A stretch of 18,953 bases of DNA from GCA-002701455 sp964342575 (GTDB taxonomy: Bacteria > Pseudomonadota > Alphaproteobacteria > Thalassobaculales > Thalassobaculaceae). The notes below the pieces were generated by a model. That model worked only from the letters and a program-made list of their open reading frames with translations. It was not told the origin of the DNA and ran no database searches. The position numbers and the translations under genes are program-made. Positions 6,987-14,269 of this stretch are shown piece by piece. Within the stretch, counting starts at the first letter, position 1. Every line of letters begins with the position of its first letter. The stretch spans positions 1 through 18,953 of the forward strand of contig CAYFGZ010000063.1 in assembly GCA_964342575.1 (NCBI GenBank), in the 5' to 3' direction.

Positions 6987-8276
6987 ATGACTGTTGAAAT
7001 GCCAATTCCCGATGATGAACATCAGAGGCTCAAAAACCTCCATGAATACAATATTATGGATACTGCGCCCGAGATTATTTTCGATGAGATAACTGAATTA
7101 GCCGCTGAAATTTTACAATGCCCAGTTTCATTTATCCAGTTTATGGACGAAGATCGCCAATGGTTCAAATCTAAATACGGTTTGCCCGACGACTTGATCG
7201 AAATGCCACGTGATGCGTCGGTTTGCTCGGCCACTATATGCCAAAATGACCTTTTATTAGTTCCCGACTTGTCTGAAGATATTCGGTTCGCCGATCTAGA
7301 TTCCGTAAAATCAGCTCCAAATATTAGATTCTACGCTGGAATGCCCCTCATTACACCTGCTGGACAAGCCATCGGAACAATCTGCACAATCGATTTCGAA
7401 AAAAAAGAGATAACGCTAAGCCAGCAAGAGGCAATGCGCAGATTATCACATCAGGTAGTTACTCAATTGGAATTGCGCCGAACGGTCATAGAAATGGATA
7501 ACGCTATCAAGAGCCGCGATCAAATGCATGAAGAGTTGGCCGCAGAGAAAGCACGCTCAGATGAGATGCTACGTAACATACTACCAACTAAAATAGCAGC
7601 GGAGCTCAAAGATACAGCGAGAGTAGAGCCTCGTTTTTACAACTCTGTGAGTATTTTGTTTGGGGATTTTTCGGGTTTTACAAAGTTAGCAGAGCAGATG
7701 CAGCCAAAAGCTCTGATAGAGCTTCTGCATCAGTACTTTTGTGCTTTTGATAACATAGTATCGAAACATCATGTGGAAAAACTGAAAACGATTGGTGATG
7801 CGTACATGTGCGCAGCCGGACTACCTGGTGAGAGCAGAGGGCATGCACTTGCCGCCTGTTTTGCCGCATTAGAAATTCAGAATCATATGGATCGTATCAA
7901 CCTACAAAGAGAAAAATTGCGCATGCCACGCTGGGATATGCGTATAGGCATCCATTCTGGTCCCGTAATCGCCGGGGTAGTTGGCGAGAGAAAGTTCACA
8001 TACGATATATGGGGCGACGCCGTCAACATTGCTGCTTTGATGGAACAAGAAGGGGAACCTGGCCGCGTTAATATATCACAGACCACTTTCCAGCAAGTTG
8101 CCGAGATTTTTGAAACAGAAGAACGGGGAGAAATAAAATCGGCAAAGAAAGGTTCGCTGGCTATGTATTTTGTCAATAGGCTCAAACCTGAGTTTTCATC
8201 AGATCCTAATGGCCTAAAGCCAAATGATACCTTTCAAAAACAGTTCGGGAAATTGTTGCGGGTATACGAAGCGTAA
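6987..8276 (+). CDS. GAF-domain class III nucleotide cyclase (adenylate-cyclase-like)
   Basis: The 429-residue soluble protein has an N-terminal GAF domain (~8-165; typical HQRLKNLHEYNIMDTAPE and MDEDRQWFKSKYGL), a coiled signalling helix (~170-215) and a class III cyclase domain (~217-405). Metal-binding aspartates are D227 (FGDFSGFT) and D271 (KTIGDAYM). Adenine-specifying residues K267 (KLKTIGD) and D340 (YDIWGD) point to ATP rather than GTP. N347 of VNIAALM is present, but the transition-state arginine four residues later is L351. An ATG at 6987 with GGAAAG seven bases upstream is preferred to the ATG at 6954, which has no Shine-Dalgarno. The GAF domain presumably binds a small ligand that controls the cyclase. 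Activity may be low or absent because of the missing arginine; a regulatory or heterodimer role is possible. Confidence 0.87.
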   Translation: MTVEMPIPDDEHQRLKNLHEYNIMDTAPEIIFDEITELAAEILQCPVSFIQFMDEDRQWFKSKYGLPDDLIEMPRDASVCSATICQNDLLLVPDLSEDIRFADLDSVKSAPNIRFYAGMPLITPAGQAIGTICTIDFEKKEITLSQQEAMRRLSHQVVTQLELRRTVIEMDNAIKSRDQMHEELAAEKARSDEMLRNILPTKIAAELKDTARVEPRFYNSVSILFGDFSGFTKLAEQMQPKALIELLHQYFCAFDNIVSKHHVEKLKTIGDAYMCAAGLPGESRGHALAACFAALEIQNHMDRINLQREKLRMPRWDMRIGIHSGPVIAGVVGERKFTYDIWGDAVNIAALMEQEGEPGRVNISQTTFQQVAEIFETEERGEIKSAKKGSLAMYFVNRLKPEFSSDPNGLKPNDTFQKQFGKLLRVYEA

Positions 8277-8358
8277 TTAGATTCAGACCCTTTATAAATA
8301 ATCTCAGCCAACCCAGACTTCAGACCCACTTAACACAAATAATAGAGCAAATCAGTTA

Positions 8359-9276
8359 ATGGATATTTTTCGGACTCCCGATAGCGCGTTTGCTGAAATT
8401 CGCGACTTTCCTTATAAACCAAATTATCTGCTATGGGATGGCCTGAGAACACACTACATCGATGAAGGTCCCAGAGATGGTCCCATAGCTTTACTTCTGC
8501 ATGGTGAGCCTACATGGAGCTATCTTTATAGAAAAATGATACCTACTCTAATCCAAGCAGGGTATCGATGTATAGCTCCGGACCATATAGGGTTTGGTCG
8601 TAGCGACAAAGTAATCCGTGATGAATGGTATGTGATCGACAAACATATTGACAGATTGCGAGATTTTATAACGCTGCTCGATCTTTCGGATATAACATTA
8701 ATCATGCAAGATTGGGGAGGGCCCATAGGTCTGATAAACGCTGTAGAAGCTCCTAAACGGGTCGACCGCCTCGTGATACTTAATACATGGTTGCATCATA
8801 GTGCGGTAGTTTATTCTCCAGCAATCCGGGCTTGGAGAGAGGCCGCCATTAATCCCCATTGGCTAGGCTGGACCAAACATAATTTACCGTGTGGCGCGAT
8901 CGTCAGGCGGGCATTAATCCGACCAATGAAGCACCCTCACCAACTAGAGGATGCATATGAAGCGCCTTTTACCGGCAGTATAGCTTCGAAGGCCGGGGCA
9001 CGCCGATTTCCCTGGTGCATCCCCTTTGCTGAACCCGAAGCCGGTGCGGCAATCCGACAAGAAAAAGCCTTTATTGAACTTCAATCGTGGACCAAGCCAG
9101 TACATTTCATTTTTGGTTCTTGCGATCCGATATTTCCACCCAGCACCGGGAAAACATGGGCCGCTAAAATTCCAAGCGCGACGTTTGAAACGATTGAGAA
9201 TGCCGGCCATTTCTGCCAAGAAGATGCAGGCCCTGAAATAGTACAGCGGCTAGTCCAATTGGTTAAAGGAACATGA
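8359..9276 (+). CDS. Haloalkane dehalogenase-like alpha/beta hydrolase (subfamily I type)
   Basis: This 305-residue alpha/beta hydrolase probably cleaves carbon-halogen bonds through an aspartyl-ester intermediate. The proposed catalytic pentad is nucleophile D118 in MQDWGGPIGL, W119 as halide-stabilising residue, E50 in the oxyanion motif HGEPTWSYLYR, acid D256 after the seventh strand (FGSCDPIFPP) and base H284 in NAGHFCQED. A second halide-binding tryptophan is probably W168 or W171 in the cap. Acid position and HGEPTW favour the DhlA/DhmA-like subfamily I. There is no signal peptide. It follows the cyclase gene by 82 bases on the same strand, but there is no obvious functional link. No alcohol or aldehyde dehydrogenase of a dehalogenation pathway adjoins it. 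Substrate is unknown; an epoxide-hydrolase-like side activity is less likely given QDW. Confidence 0.83.
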   Translation: MDIFRTPDSAFAEIRDFPYKPNYLLWDGLRTHYIDEGPRDGPIALLLHGEPTWSYLYRKMIPTLIQAGYRCIAPDHIGFGRSDKVIRDEWYVIDKHIDRLRDFITLLDLSDITLIMQDWGGPIGLINAVEAPKRVDRLVILNTWLHHSAVVYSPAIRAWREAAINPHWLGWTKHNLPCGAIVRRALIRPMKHPHQLEDAYEAPFTGSIASKAGARRFPWCIPFAEPEAGAAIRQEKAFIELQSWTKPVHFIFGSCDPIFPPSTGKTWAAKIPSATFETIENAGHFCQEDAGPEIVQRLVQLVKGT

Positions 9277-9707
9277 TTAATATTGGTGGAATGAATTTCC
9301 TAGTCCCTCTTAAGCCTTTGCTCGGCCATGTTAGATAATAAGGTGATGGGTGAGTGAAGTATCAATCCACACTATGCCTCACGTTATACCGAATGTTGCA
9401 AAGTAGTCGAGTCAGAAACCCCCGATTAACATAAAGGCGCCGATTTAATACCTTCCTACTAAAACGGATTTTCTCAGTTAATAAGGGAACATTAAGATCT
9501 TCTGCAGTGGTTTAACTAAAGAATATAAGTGTATCGCAAAGTTGCAAACTTCCCACCTAAGATGTAGCTCTTTTTTTTTAAACAAATTTGGGGCATCGCA
9601 ATAAAACCTATATCTTCGCATTAGAAACCGCTTGAAATTTAACGAGGACTTTACAGGTCTCTACCAAACACATAAGAATAAAGAATGTTCTGGTGGAGTT
9701 ACATAAG
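9277..9707. other. Intergenic region, no gene recognised
   Basis: No coding sequence, RNA gene or recognisable gene remnant was found on either strand in these 431 bases; every frame is broken by stops. A weak sigma70-like pair, TTGGGG (9588-9593) and TATCTT (9611-9616) with 17-base spacing, could drive the lipoprotein-nuclease pair from about 90 bases upstream. A short palindrome, AAGTT-GCA-AACTT, lies near 9540, and an eight-to-nine T tract follows near 9571. None of these is strong enough to assign a role. Confidence 0.5.
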
Positions 9708-10055
9708 ATGAGAAAGATCTATAAAGGCTGTTACATTGTATTGATTTCCATTTTTTTTTCTGGATGTTTTGGCGAAGATGAAAAGGCTAAAGCGCCCAAG
9801 AAAGATCATATCTTTGTACAGAATGACGGTGTAGAAAATTTCAAGGTAGACGTTCAAAATCGAGTGAAAGACAAAGTGTTGGTTCCATTCAGAGAAACAG
9901 TCAAAATTGAATTTTTAGCGACCAAAACAAAAACTGTACTAGTTAAAACAAAAAGCCAAGATCCGAATTGGAATGATTGTTCAATCGCTATGCAAGTAGG
10001 GCAGACACTAATAGTTTATCGAAAATACGAAAGCATTGAATGCAGAGCAGAGTAA
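9708..10055 (+). CDS. Small putative lipoprotein of unknown function
   Basis: The 115-residue product begins with a basic N-terminus and hydrophobic segment ending IFFSGCFG. C20 is a plausible lipidation cysteine (the lipobox has Phe at -3, which is less common), followed by a charged linker EDEKAKAPKKD. The remaining ~85 residues are not recognised; they have a lysine-rich beta-like pattern and two cysteines near the C-terminus (WNDCS, IECRAE) that could form a disulfide in the periplasm. The ATG at 9708 is chosen because the upstream in-frame GTG at 9693 lies inside its Shine-Dalgarno (GGTGGAG, 9692-9698). Its last 16 bases overlap the start of the SNase gene, implying translational coupling and perhaps a shared envelope role. 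Confidence 0.65.
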   Translation: MRKIYKGCYIVLISIFFSGCFGEDEKAKAPKKDHIFVQNDGVENFKVDVQNRVKDKVLVPFRETVKIEFLATKTKTVLVKTKSQDPNWNDCSIAMQVGQTLIVYRKYESIECRAE

Positions 10056-10498
10056 AAACCTGCTTAAGGAAAAACTGTATTACTTTATCCTTATTAATTG
10101 GTTTTTTATCTTGTTCTGCTTTTTTTCAGTCGGCCCTCGGAGAGAGCTTGGTCGTTCAGGGAAGCGCAACCGTAGTCGACGGCGACACTATTATAGTGAA
10201 AGATATTAGAATAAGATTAAGCGGCTTGTCTGCTCCTGAATTGGGGGAGAAAGATGGTGAGGAAGCGAAAATCACTCTGCAAGCACTTCTCCTAAATAAA
10301 CAGGTTCGATGTTCCTTATCTGGAAGAAAAAGTTATGAGCGATATATAGGAACTTGCTGGATAGGTGCCCGCGACATAGCAGCGCTTTTGATTATGGAAG
10401 GTAAAGCCAGAGATTGTCCAAGATATAGCCAACGTCGCTATCTTGCTTTAGAAACTCTGAAGTCTAAAAGGTTAACGCTTCCAAAATATTGCCTGTGA
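10040..10498 (+). CDS. Secreted staphylococcal-nuclease-like (SNase, thermonuclease) protein
   Basis: This 152-residue protein has an N-terminal signal segment (~13-34, likely cleaved after SALG) and an SNase OB-fold domain. VVDGDTIIV (45-53) supplies the first calcium-binding aspartate region, and IRLSGLSAPE (58-67) supplies R59 and E67, aligned with Arg35 and Glu43 of the staphylococcal enzyme. R101 in YERYIGTCW matches Arg87. The second calcium ligand (Asp40) aligns with S64. Four cysteines in the mature part (CSL, TCW, DCP, YCL) suggest disulfides in the periplasm. It probably degrades extracellular or periplasmic DNA/RNA. The start overlaps the preceding lipoprotein gene by 16 bases. The SNase assignment is firm; the activity is less so. 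Confidence 0.85.
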   Translation: MQSRVKTCLRKNCITLSLLIGFLSCSAFFQSALGESLVVQGSATVVDGDTIIVKDIRIRLSGLSAPELGEKDGEEAKITLQALLLNKQVRCSLSGRKSYERYIGTCWIGARDIAALLIMEGKARDCPRYSQRRYLALETLKSKRLTLPKYCL

Positions 10499-10566
10499 AA
10501 CCTTATACGCGCCCCATGCAGGGCTAATGCGTCAACAAAACTAGCTTGTGATTTCTCAGTACTTCA

Positions 10567-11907
10567 TTAATAGGGTGTTCCTCCGGGAATCCGATCGAAC
10601 ATTATTTCAGGCAGCCAAAGCGCAAGACCGGGGAACATTATAATTAAGCCCAGGCAGACGAAATGTAAAATTATAAACGGTACTACCCCTCGGTACATAT
10701 CGGCTAATCTTAGTTCAGGCGGGCTGATGCCTCGAAGAAAAAAAATAGCCGGGGCCATAGGGGGAGTAAGATAACTAGTCTGGATAACAATTAAAAACAT
10801 AATACAAAACCAAACGTCATCAACCCCCATAGTTCTCAAAACGGCTACCGCAACAGGAACCACGATGATCATTATAGATATAAACTCCAGAACGAAACCA
10901 GCTATGAACGTAATTAGCATAAAAATCAACATCGCTGGCCATACAGAGAGATTTGCTTCCTGAAAAAAATCTCGAACAACCCCCAACCCCCCCAAAGCCA
11001 CAAATATGCTGGCAAACATCATGCCACCCAACAGGATGGTCATTATCATAGCCGTAACACGCAAAGCCTTCAGAAAAGCTTCCTGTAGAAGCCGCCACCG
11101 GAAGGTTCCATAAGCCAATGTCAGGATAATGGTACCTATTGCTCCCATTGCTCCCGCCTCCGTTGGCGTCGCCCAACCCAGCATTATAGTTCCTAAAACA
11201 GAAAAGATTAGCCCAAAAAGCGGAATTAACGAACTTGCTACCGCCCATGATTGAGTCATCATAGAGCCCATGGGCTCATCGGATTGTGAGCTCGGTCCAT
11301 CCGCTGGACGCACTGTACATCGTATCAATATATAGAGAATATAAAGACCAGCTAGAATCAATCCTGGCAACATAATACCCAAAAATAGATTTCCAACACC
11401 TACCCCAGCAATTGGACTTAAGATTACAACGACGACTGAGGGTGGAATAATGGTTCCAAGTGATCCACCTGCACAAATGGTACCCGCTATTAATCCTTTA
11501 TTATAACCGTGTCGCAACATTACCGAAATCACCATCAATCCAACAACAGACTCAGCTGCTCCTACCACGCCACTCGCAGCAGCAAAAAAAACGCATAAAA
11601 TTACAGTTGCTATAGCAAGACCACCGGGCAACTTTCGGGTTATAATGTGCACCGCTTCAAATAATCTTTCCGAAATGCCGGATTTTTCCAGCATACAACC
11701 CATGAAAATAAATAACGGAACTGCGGAAAGCACATAATAAGAAGCCACGTCATCAACCTTTGCCACTAGTTGATGAACCAAAACATCACCAAATCTTATA
11801 TAACCGAAGAGAACTGCTACACCGAGGAGGGAAAAGGCCACTGGAAATCCGATGAAAATGAAGATCATCAGTACTGGAAACATCATCAGGCCTAGACTTA
11901 TTGTCAT
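10567..11907 (-). CDS. dctM: TRAP transporter large permease, DctM subunit
   Basis: This 446-residue polytopic inner-membrane protein is the 12-helix translocation subunit of TRAP transporters, which import carboxylates and related solutes with a sodium gradient and a periplasmic DctP receptor. Typical segments are PLFIFMGCMLEKSGI, AAASGVVGAAESVVG, AGGSLGTIIPPSVV, GWATPTEAGAMGA and YLTPPMAPAIFFL. The ATG at 11907 is chosen over the one at 11943 because GAAGGTGA stands eight bases before it and MTISLGLMMFPVLM is the usual N-terminus. It is the last gene of a minus-strand run after an ABC exporter and a thioesterase. No dctQ (small permease) or dctP (receptor) is present and it is not a DctQM fusion, so its partners must be encoded elsewhere. 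The solute is unknown. Confidence 0.92.
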   Translation of the reverse strand: MTISLGLMMFPVLMIFIFIGFPVAFSLLGVAVLFGYIRFGDVLVHQLVAKVDDVASYYVLSAVPLFIFMGCMLEKSGISERLFEAVHIITRKLPGGLAIATVILCVFFAAASGVVGAAESVVGLMVISVMLRHGYNKGLIAGTICAGGSLGTIIPPSVVVVILSPIAGVGVGNLFLGIMLPGLILAGLYILYILIRCTVRPADGPSSQSDEPMGSMMTQSWAVASSLIPLFGLIFSVLGTIMLGWATPTEAGAMGAIGTIILTLAYGTFRWRLLQEAFLKALRVTAMIMTILLGGMMFASIFVALGGLGVVRDFFQEANLSVWPAMLIFMLITFIAGFVLEFISIMIIVVPVAVAVLRTMGVDDVWFCIMFLIVIQTSYLTPPMAPAIFFLRGISPPELRLADMYRGVVPFIILHFVCLGLIIMFPGLALWLPEIMFDRIPGGTPY

Positions 11908-11992
11908 CTCAAAATTCACCTTCACATTAAAAACAAATCCCATTTATCCTGGGCCAGTTGTCACCCCATGATCAGCTTCTCAGCGCACCCGG

Positions 11993-12397
11993 TTAAAGCT
12001 TCCAGGGTGCAGTACTGTGACTAATTAACTTATTATTCACATCGCGAATCTCTGATTGGAGAAACCGACCCGGCAGACAGGATGGATTAAAATGCGCCTT
12101 ACAACTAGCCGGCCCTTTAGTCAACGGATGTGTATATTTTGACGTAAGTTCAACGGTTACTCCAGCAGATCCAGTCTTATTTTTACAAAGATGTGCCATA
12201 GTTATATCCATAATTGTAGTAAGTAAACCATTGTCATATGACTGGTGTATTGGATTAAAATAAAAATCTTCAACATGAAACTTAGCTGCGCATGAATTTG
12301 TAGTGTAAGTAAACTGAAGACCCAAAAATTCAACAAGAAAGAATGATTGCTTGTAGGTTGATAGGGCATTCTCAAGCTGGGTGACGACCGTTGACAT
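11993..12397 (-). CDS. PaaI-like hotdog-fold thioesterase family protein
   Basis: The 134-residue protein has the layout of small hotdog acyl-CoA thioesterases: HQSYDNGLLTTIMDITMAHL (central helix with acidic D64), then the strand TVELTSKYTHPLTKG, FNPSCLPGRFLQSEIRD and a C-terminal strand. In the usual HGG-start of the helix the glycine-histidine pair is replaced by YDNG, so it diverges from canonical PaaI; it could hydrolyse an acyl-CoA or only bind one. The ATG at 12397 lies six bases after the ABC permease stop, with a GGAGAG Shine-Dalgarno in the end of that gene, so it is co-translated with the exporter. A gap of 85 bases separates it from dctM. Substrate unknown. Confidence 0.68.
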   Translation of the reverse strand: MSTVVTQLENALSTYKQSFFLVEFLGLQFTYTTNSCAAKFHVEDFYFNPIHQSYDNGLLTTIMDITMAHLCKNKTGSAGVTVELTSKYTHPLTKGPASCKAHFNPSCLPGRFLQSEIRDVNNKLISHSTAPWKL

Positions 12398-12403
12398 CTC
12401 TAT

Positions 12404-13198
12404 TTACTCTCCCGTTTGAAGAAGCTTTCCGGTCTTGCGAGCAACGGAAAATGACCATGCAAAAATTAATGCCCCTATCATCAAATAAACAACATTTGCA
12501 ATCATAGCTCCTATAAGTAAATCTTGGCGAAAAACGTTATCAATTAATACCGAACGCATCCCCTCAAAAACATATGCAGAAGGTGTACACCAAGCGACCG
12601 TTTGTAACCATACGGGCAGAGTATCTACTGGATAATATACAGCGCTGATTGGAGCGAATGCGAATATCGCCACCCACGCTAAACTCTCGGCGCCCAAGCC
12701 AAACCTCAAGACCATAGCTACAACTGCCATCCCCAATCCCCACCCCATGACAAACAGGCACGAGAAAAAGGCTACGATTCCAACACCGTACGAGAATATT
12801 GAAAACTCAAAAAAGACAAATGCCAACACCCACGATGGAAGCAGTCCTACTACCCCCCTAAGAAAACTTACAATAATCATGGAAAGTATAAATTCGTATG
12901 GTCGGAGTGGACTTACAAAAAGATGGCCTAAATTTCTTGACCACATTTCCTCAAGAAAGCACATAGAAAAGCCAATTTGACTTCTGAATAACAGGTCCCA
13001 CAGCAGGACTGCGCCGATCAATACTCCCGCTGCGTTAGCTACCCAACTGGAATGTCCAATAAAAAATTGGGTCACGAAACCCCATATGACCATTTGTACC
13101 GTCGGCCAATACGCCATCTCTAATATTCTGGGTATCGAGCCTCTGACGAGGTAATAATGCCGAAGTACAATGGCGAAAATACGTCGAAACGAGGTCAT
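12404..13198 (-). CDS. ABC-2 type transporter permease
   Basis: This membrane protein of about 264 residues has six predicted hydrophobic segments and the ABC-2 C-terminal pattern FAFAPISAVYYPVDTLPVWL followed by TPSAYVFEGMRSVL. It forms the channel of an exporter with the ATPase encoded 27-36 bases upstream. The in-frame ATG at 13207 is only one base from the AAAGGAG Shine-Dalgarno, whereas the ATG at 13198 is ten bases away; the latter start is preferred and gives MTSFRRIFAIVLRHYYLVRG. The EEMWSRNLGHLFVSPLRPYEF coupling-helix region (cytoplasmic) is typical of this subgroup. The exported substrate cannot be read from the sequence; lipid, polysaccharide or drug export are all known in ABC-2 systems. 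Confidence 0.85.
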   Translation of the reverse strand: MTSFRRIFAIVLRHYYLVRGSIPRILEMAYWPTVQMVIWGFVTQFFIGHSSWVANAAGVLIGAVLLWDLLFRSQIGFSMCFLEEMWSRNLGHLFVSPLRPYEFILSMIIVSFLRGVVGLLPSWVLAFVFFEFSIFSYGVGIVAFFSCLFVMGWGLGMAVVAMVLRFGLGAESLAWVAIFAFAPISAVYYPVDTLPVWLQTVAWCTPSAYVFEGMRSVLIDNVFRQDLLIGAMIANVVYLMIGALIFAWSFSVARKTGKLLQTGE

Positions 13199-13234
13199 AT
13201 ACTCCATTCTCCTTTCGCGGACCAGACCATCACT

Positions 13235-13975
13235 TTATAAAACCACCCGACGGTTCCTGGCCACGTCAAGGAAAACTTCTTCCATATTGCTGCGACCATA
13301 TTTATGAATTAGGAATGTCGGGGATCCAATATCCACCATAATTCCAGTGCGCAGCATTAAAACTTTATCGCACAAACGTTCAACCTCTGCCATGTTGTGA
13401 GAAGCCAAAAGTATCGTCGCGCCGGTTTCATTGGCATACTCGGATATGTAGGCGCGAACCCAATCGGCCGTATCTGGATCAAGCGATGCGGTTGGCTCAT
13501 CCAAAAAAAGAAGCTTCGGTTGATTAATAAGTGCTTTAGCTAGCGCTACTCTGGTTTTTTGGCCGGCCGAAAGTTGACCTGTTTTCCGGCTCAATATATC
13601 TTCAATCGCTAATCTTTTTGCTAAATTTGCAATATGATCTCCAGTATCTCGTATGGAATACAATTCCGCATAAACCTGAAGGTTCTCTTTAACAGTAAGT
13701 CTATTTGGCAGATCAACATAAGGGGAAGAGAAATTAATCTTTGGTAAGACCTGGTAGCGTTCCTTAACAACGTCTCCATTAAAAATTCGAACGTTCCCGC
13801 TAGTTGGAACCAACAATCCCATTAAAATTGAAATTATGGTTGTCTTTCCCGCGCCATTTCCGCCAAGTAGAGCCGTTATACTTCCCTGTTCGACGCAAAA
13901 ACTGACGTTATCAACGGCTACAAGTGCTCCAAACCGTTTTGTTAGAGAACTAACTTGAATTGCAAAATTAGGCAT
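13235..13975 (-). CDS. ABC transporter ATP-binding protein (ABC-2 exporter)
   Basis: This 246-residue ATPase energises the adjacent ABC-2 permease. Motifs in order: Walker A GGNGAGKTT (38-46), a Q-loop region reading INFSSPYVDLP (80-90) with Ser where Gln is normal, signature LSAGQ (135-139), Walker B LLFLDEP (155-161), D-loop SLDPD and H-loop H193 (LLASHNM). All hydrolytic motifs are intact except the Q-loop glutamine. It is the first gene of the operon ATPase-permease-thioesterase-dctM and is divergent from the histidine kinase gene across a 294-bp gap. Length is typical. Confidence 0.9.
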   Translation of the reverse strand: MPNFAIQVSSLTKRFGALVAVDNVSFCVEQGSITALLGGNGAGKTTIISILMGLLVPTSGNVRIFNGDVVKERYQVLPKINFSSPYVDLPNRLTVKENLQVYAELYSIRDTGDHIANLAKRLAIEDILSRKTGQLSAGQKTRVALAKALINQPKLLFLDEPTASLDPDTADWVRAYISEYANETGATILLASHNMAEVERLCDKVLMLRTGIMVDIGSPTFLIHKYGRSNMEEVFLDVARNRRVVL

Positions 13976-14236
13976 CTATCATCACTTTATAAACCGCTGT
14001 TTACATCTACTGCCATAGGCATTTGTATAAATTAAGTGGCCGTATGTAAGTTGTTTAATACAAAATACGTTCCATCCACCAAAGTTTTTAAACTCTAAAC
14101 CACTTACTATTTTCCAGTTCTCCAATGTACAATATTCTTTGTTGAAGACGACCACCACGATCAGTTTCAGGGCTATATACAAATGATCTCTTTTTATATC
14201 AAAATATTGTCACGGGAGACTATCAAACCCATTTAA

Positions 14237-14257
14237 AGATTAACACCGTGTTAATCT
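14237..14257. promoter_or_regulatory. Perfect 21-bp palindrome upstream of the kinase gene, candidate operator
   Basis: The left arm AGATTAACAC (14237-14246) is followed by a single C and then its exact reverse complement (14248-14257). The palindrome ends two bases before the Shine-Dalgarno AGGAGG (14260-14265) of the RegB-type kinase, whose ATG is at 14270. Size and symmetry fit a dimeric repressor site or an RNA hairpin next to the ribosome-binding site. The regulator is unknown. Confidence 0.6.
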
Positions 14258-14269
14258 ATAGGAGGTGCC

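Noticed and set aside
10511..10524. GCCC/GGGC hairpin between the nuclease and dctM genes as a bidirectional terminator
   Set aside because: The stem is four bp and there is no T tract on either strand.
13228..13993. Fourteen-base direct repeat (CATCACTTTATAAA) at 13228 and 13980 flanking the ABC ATPase gene
   Set aside because: A 14-base AT-rich match is expected by chance in a window of this size, and there is no mobile-element feature beside it.
13982..14182. Minus-strand open frame of 66 codons in the region before the ABC ATPase
   Set aside because: It has no recognisable domain or good ribosome-binding site and fills the space where promoters for the divergent units are expected.
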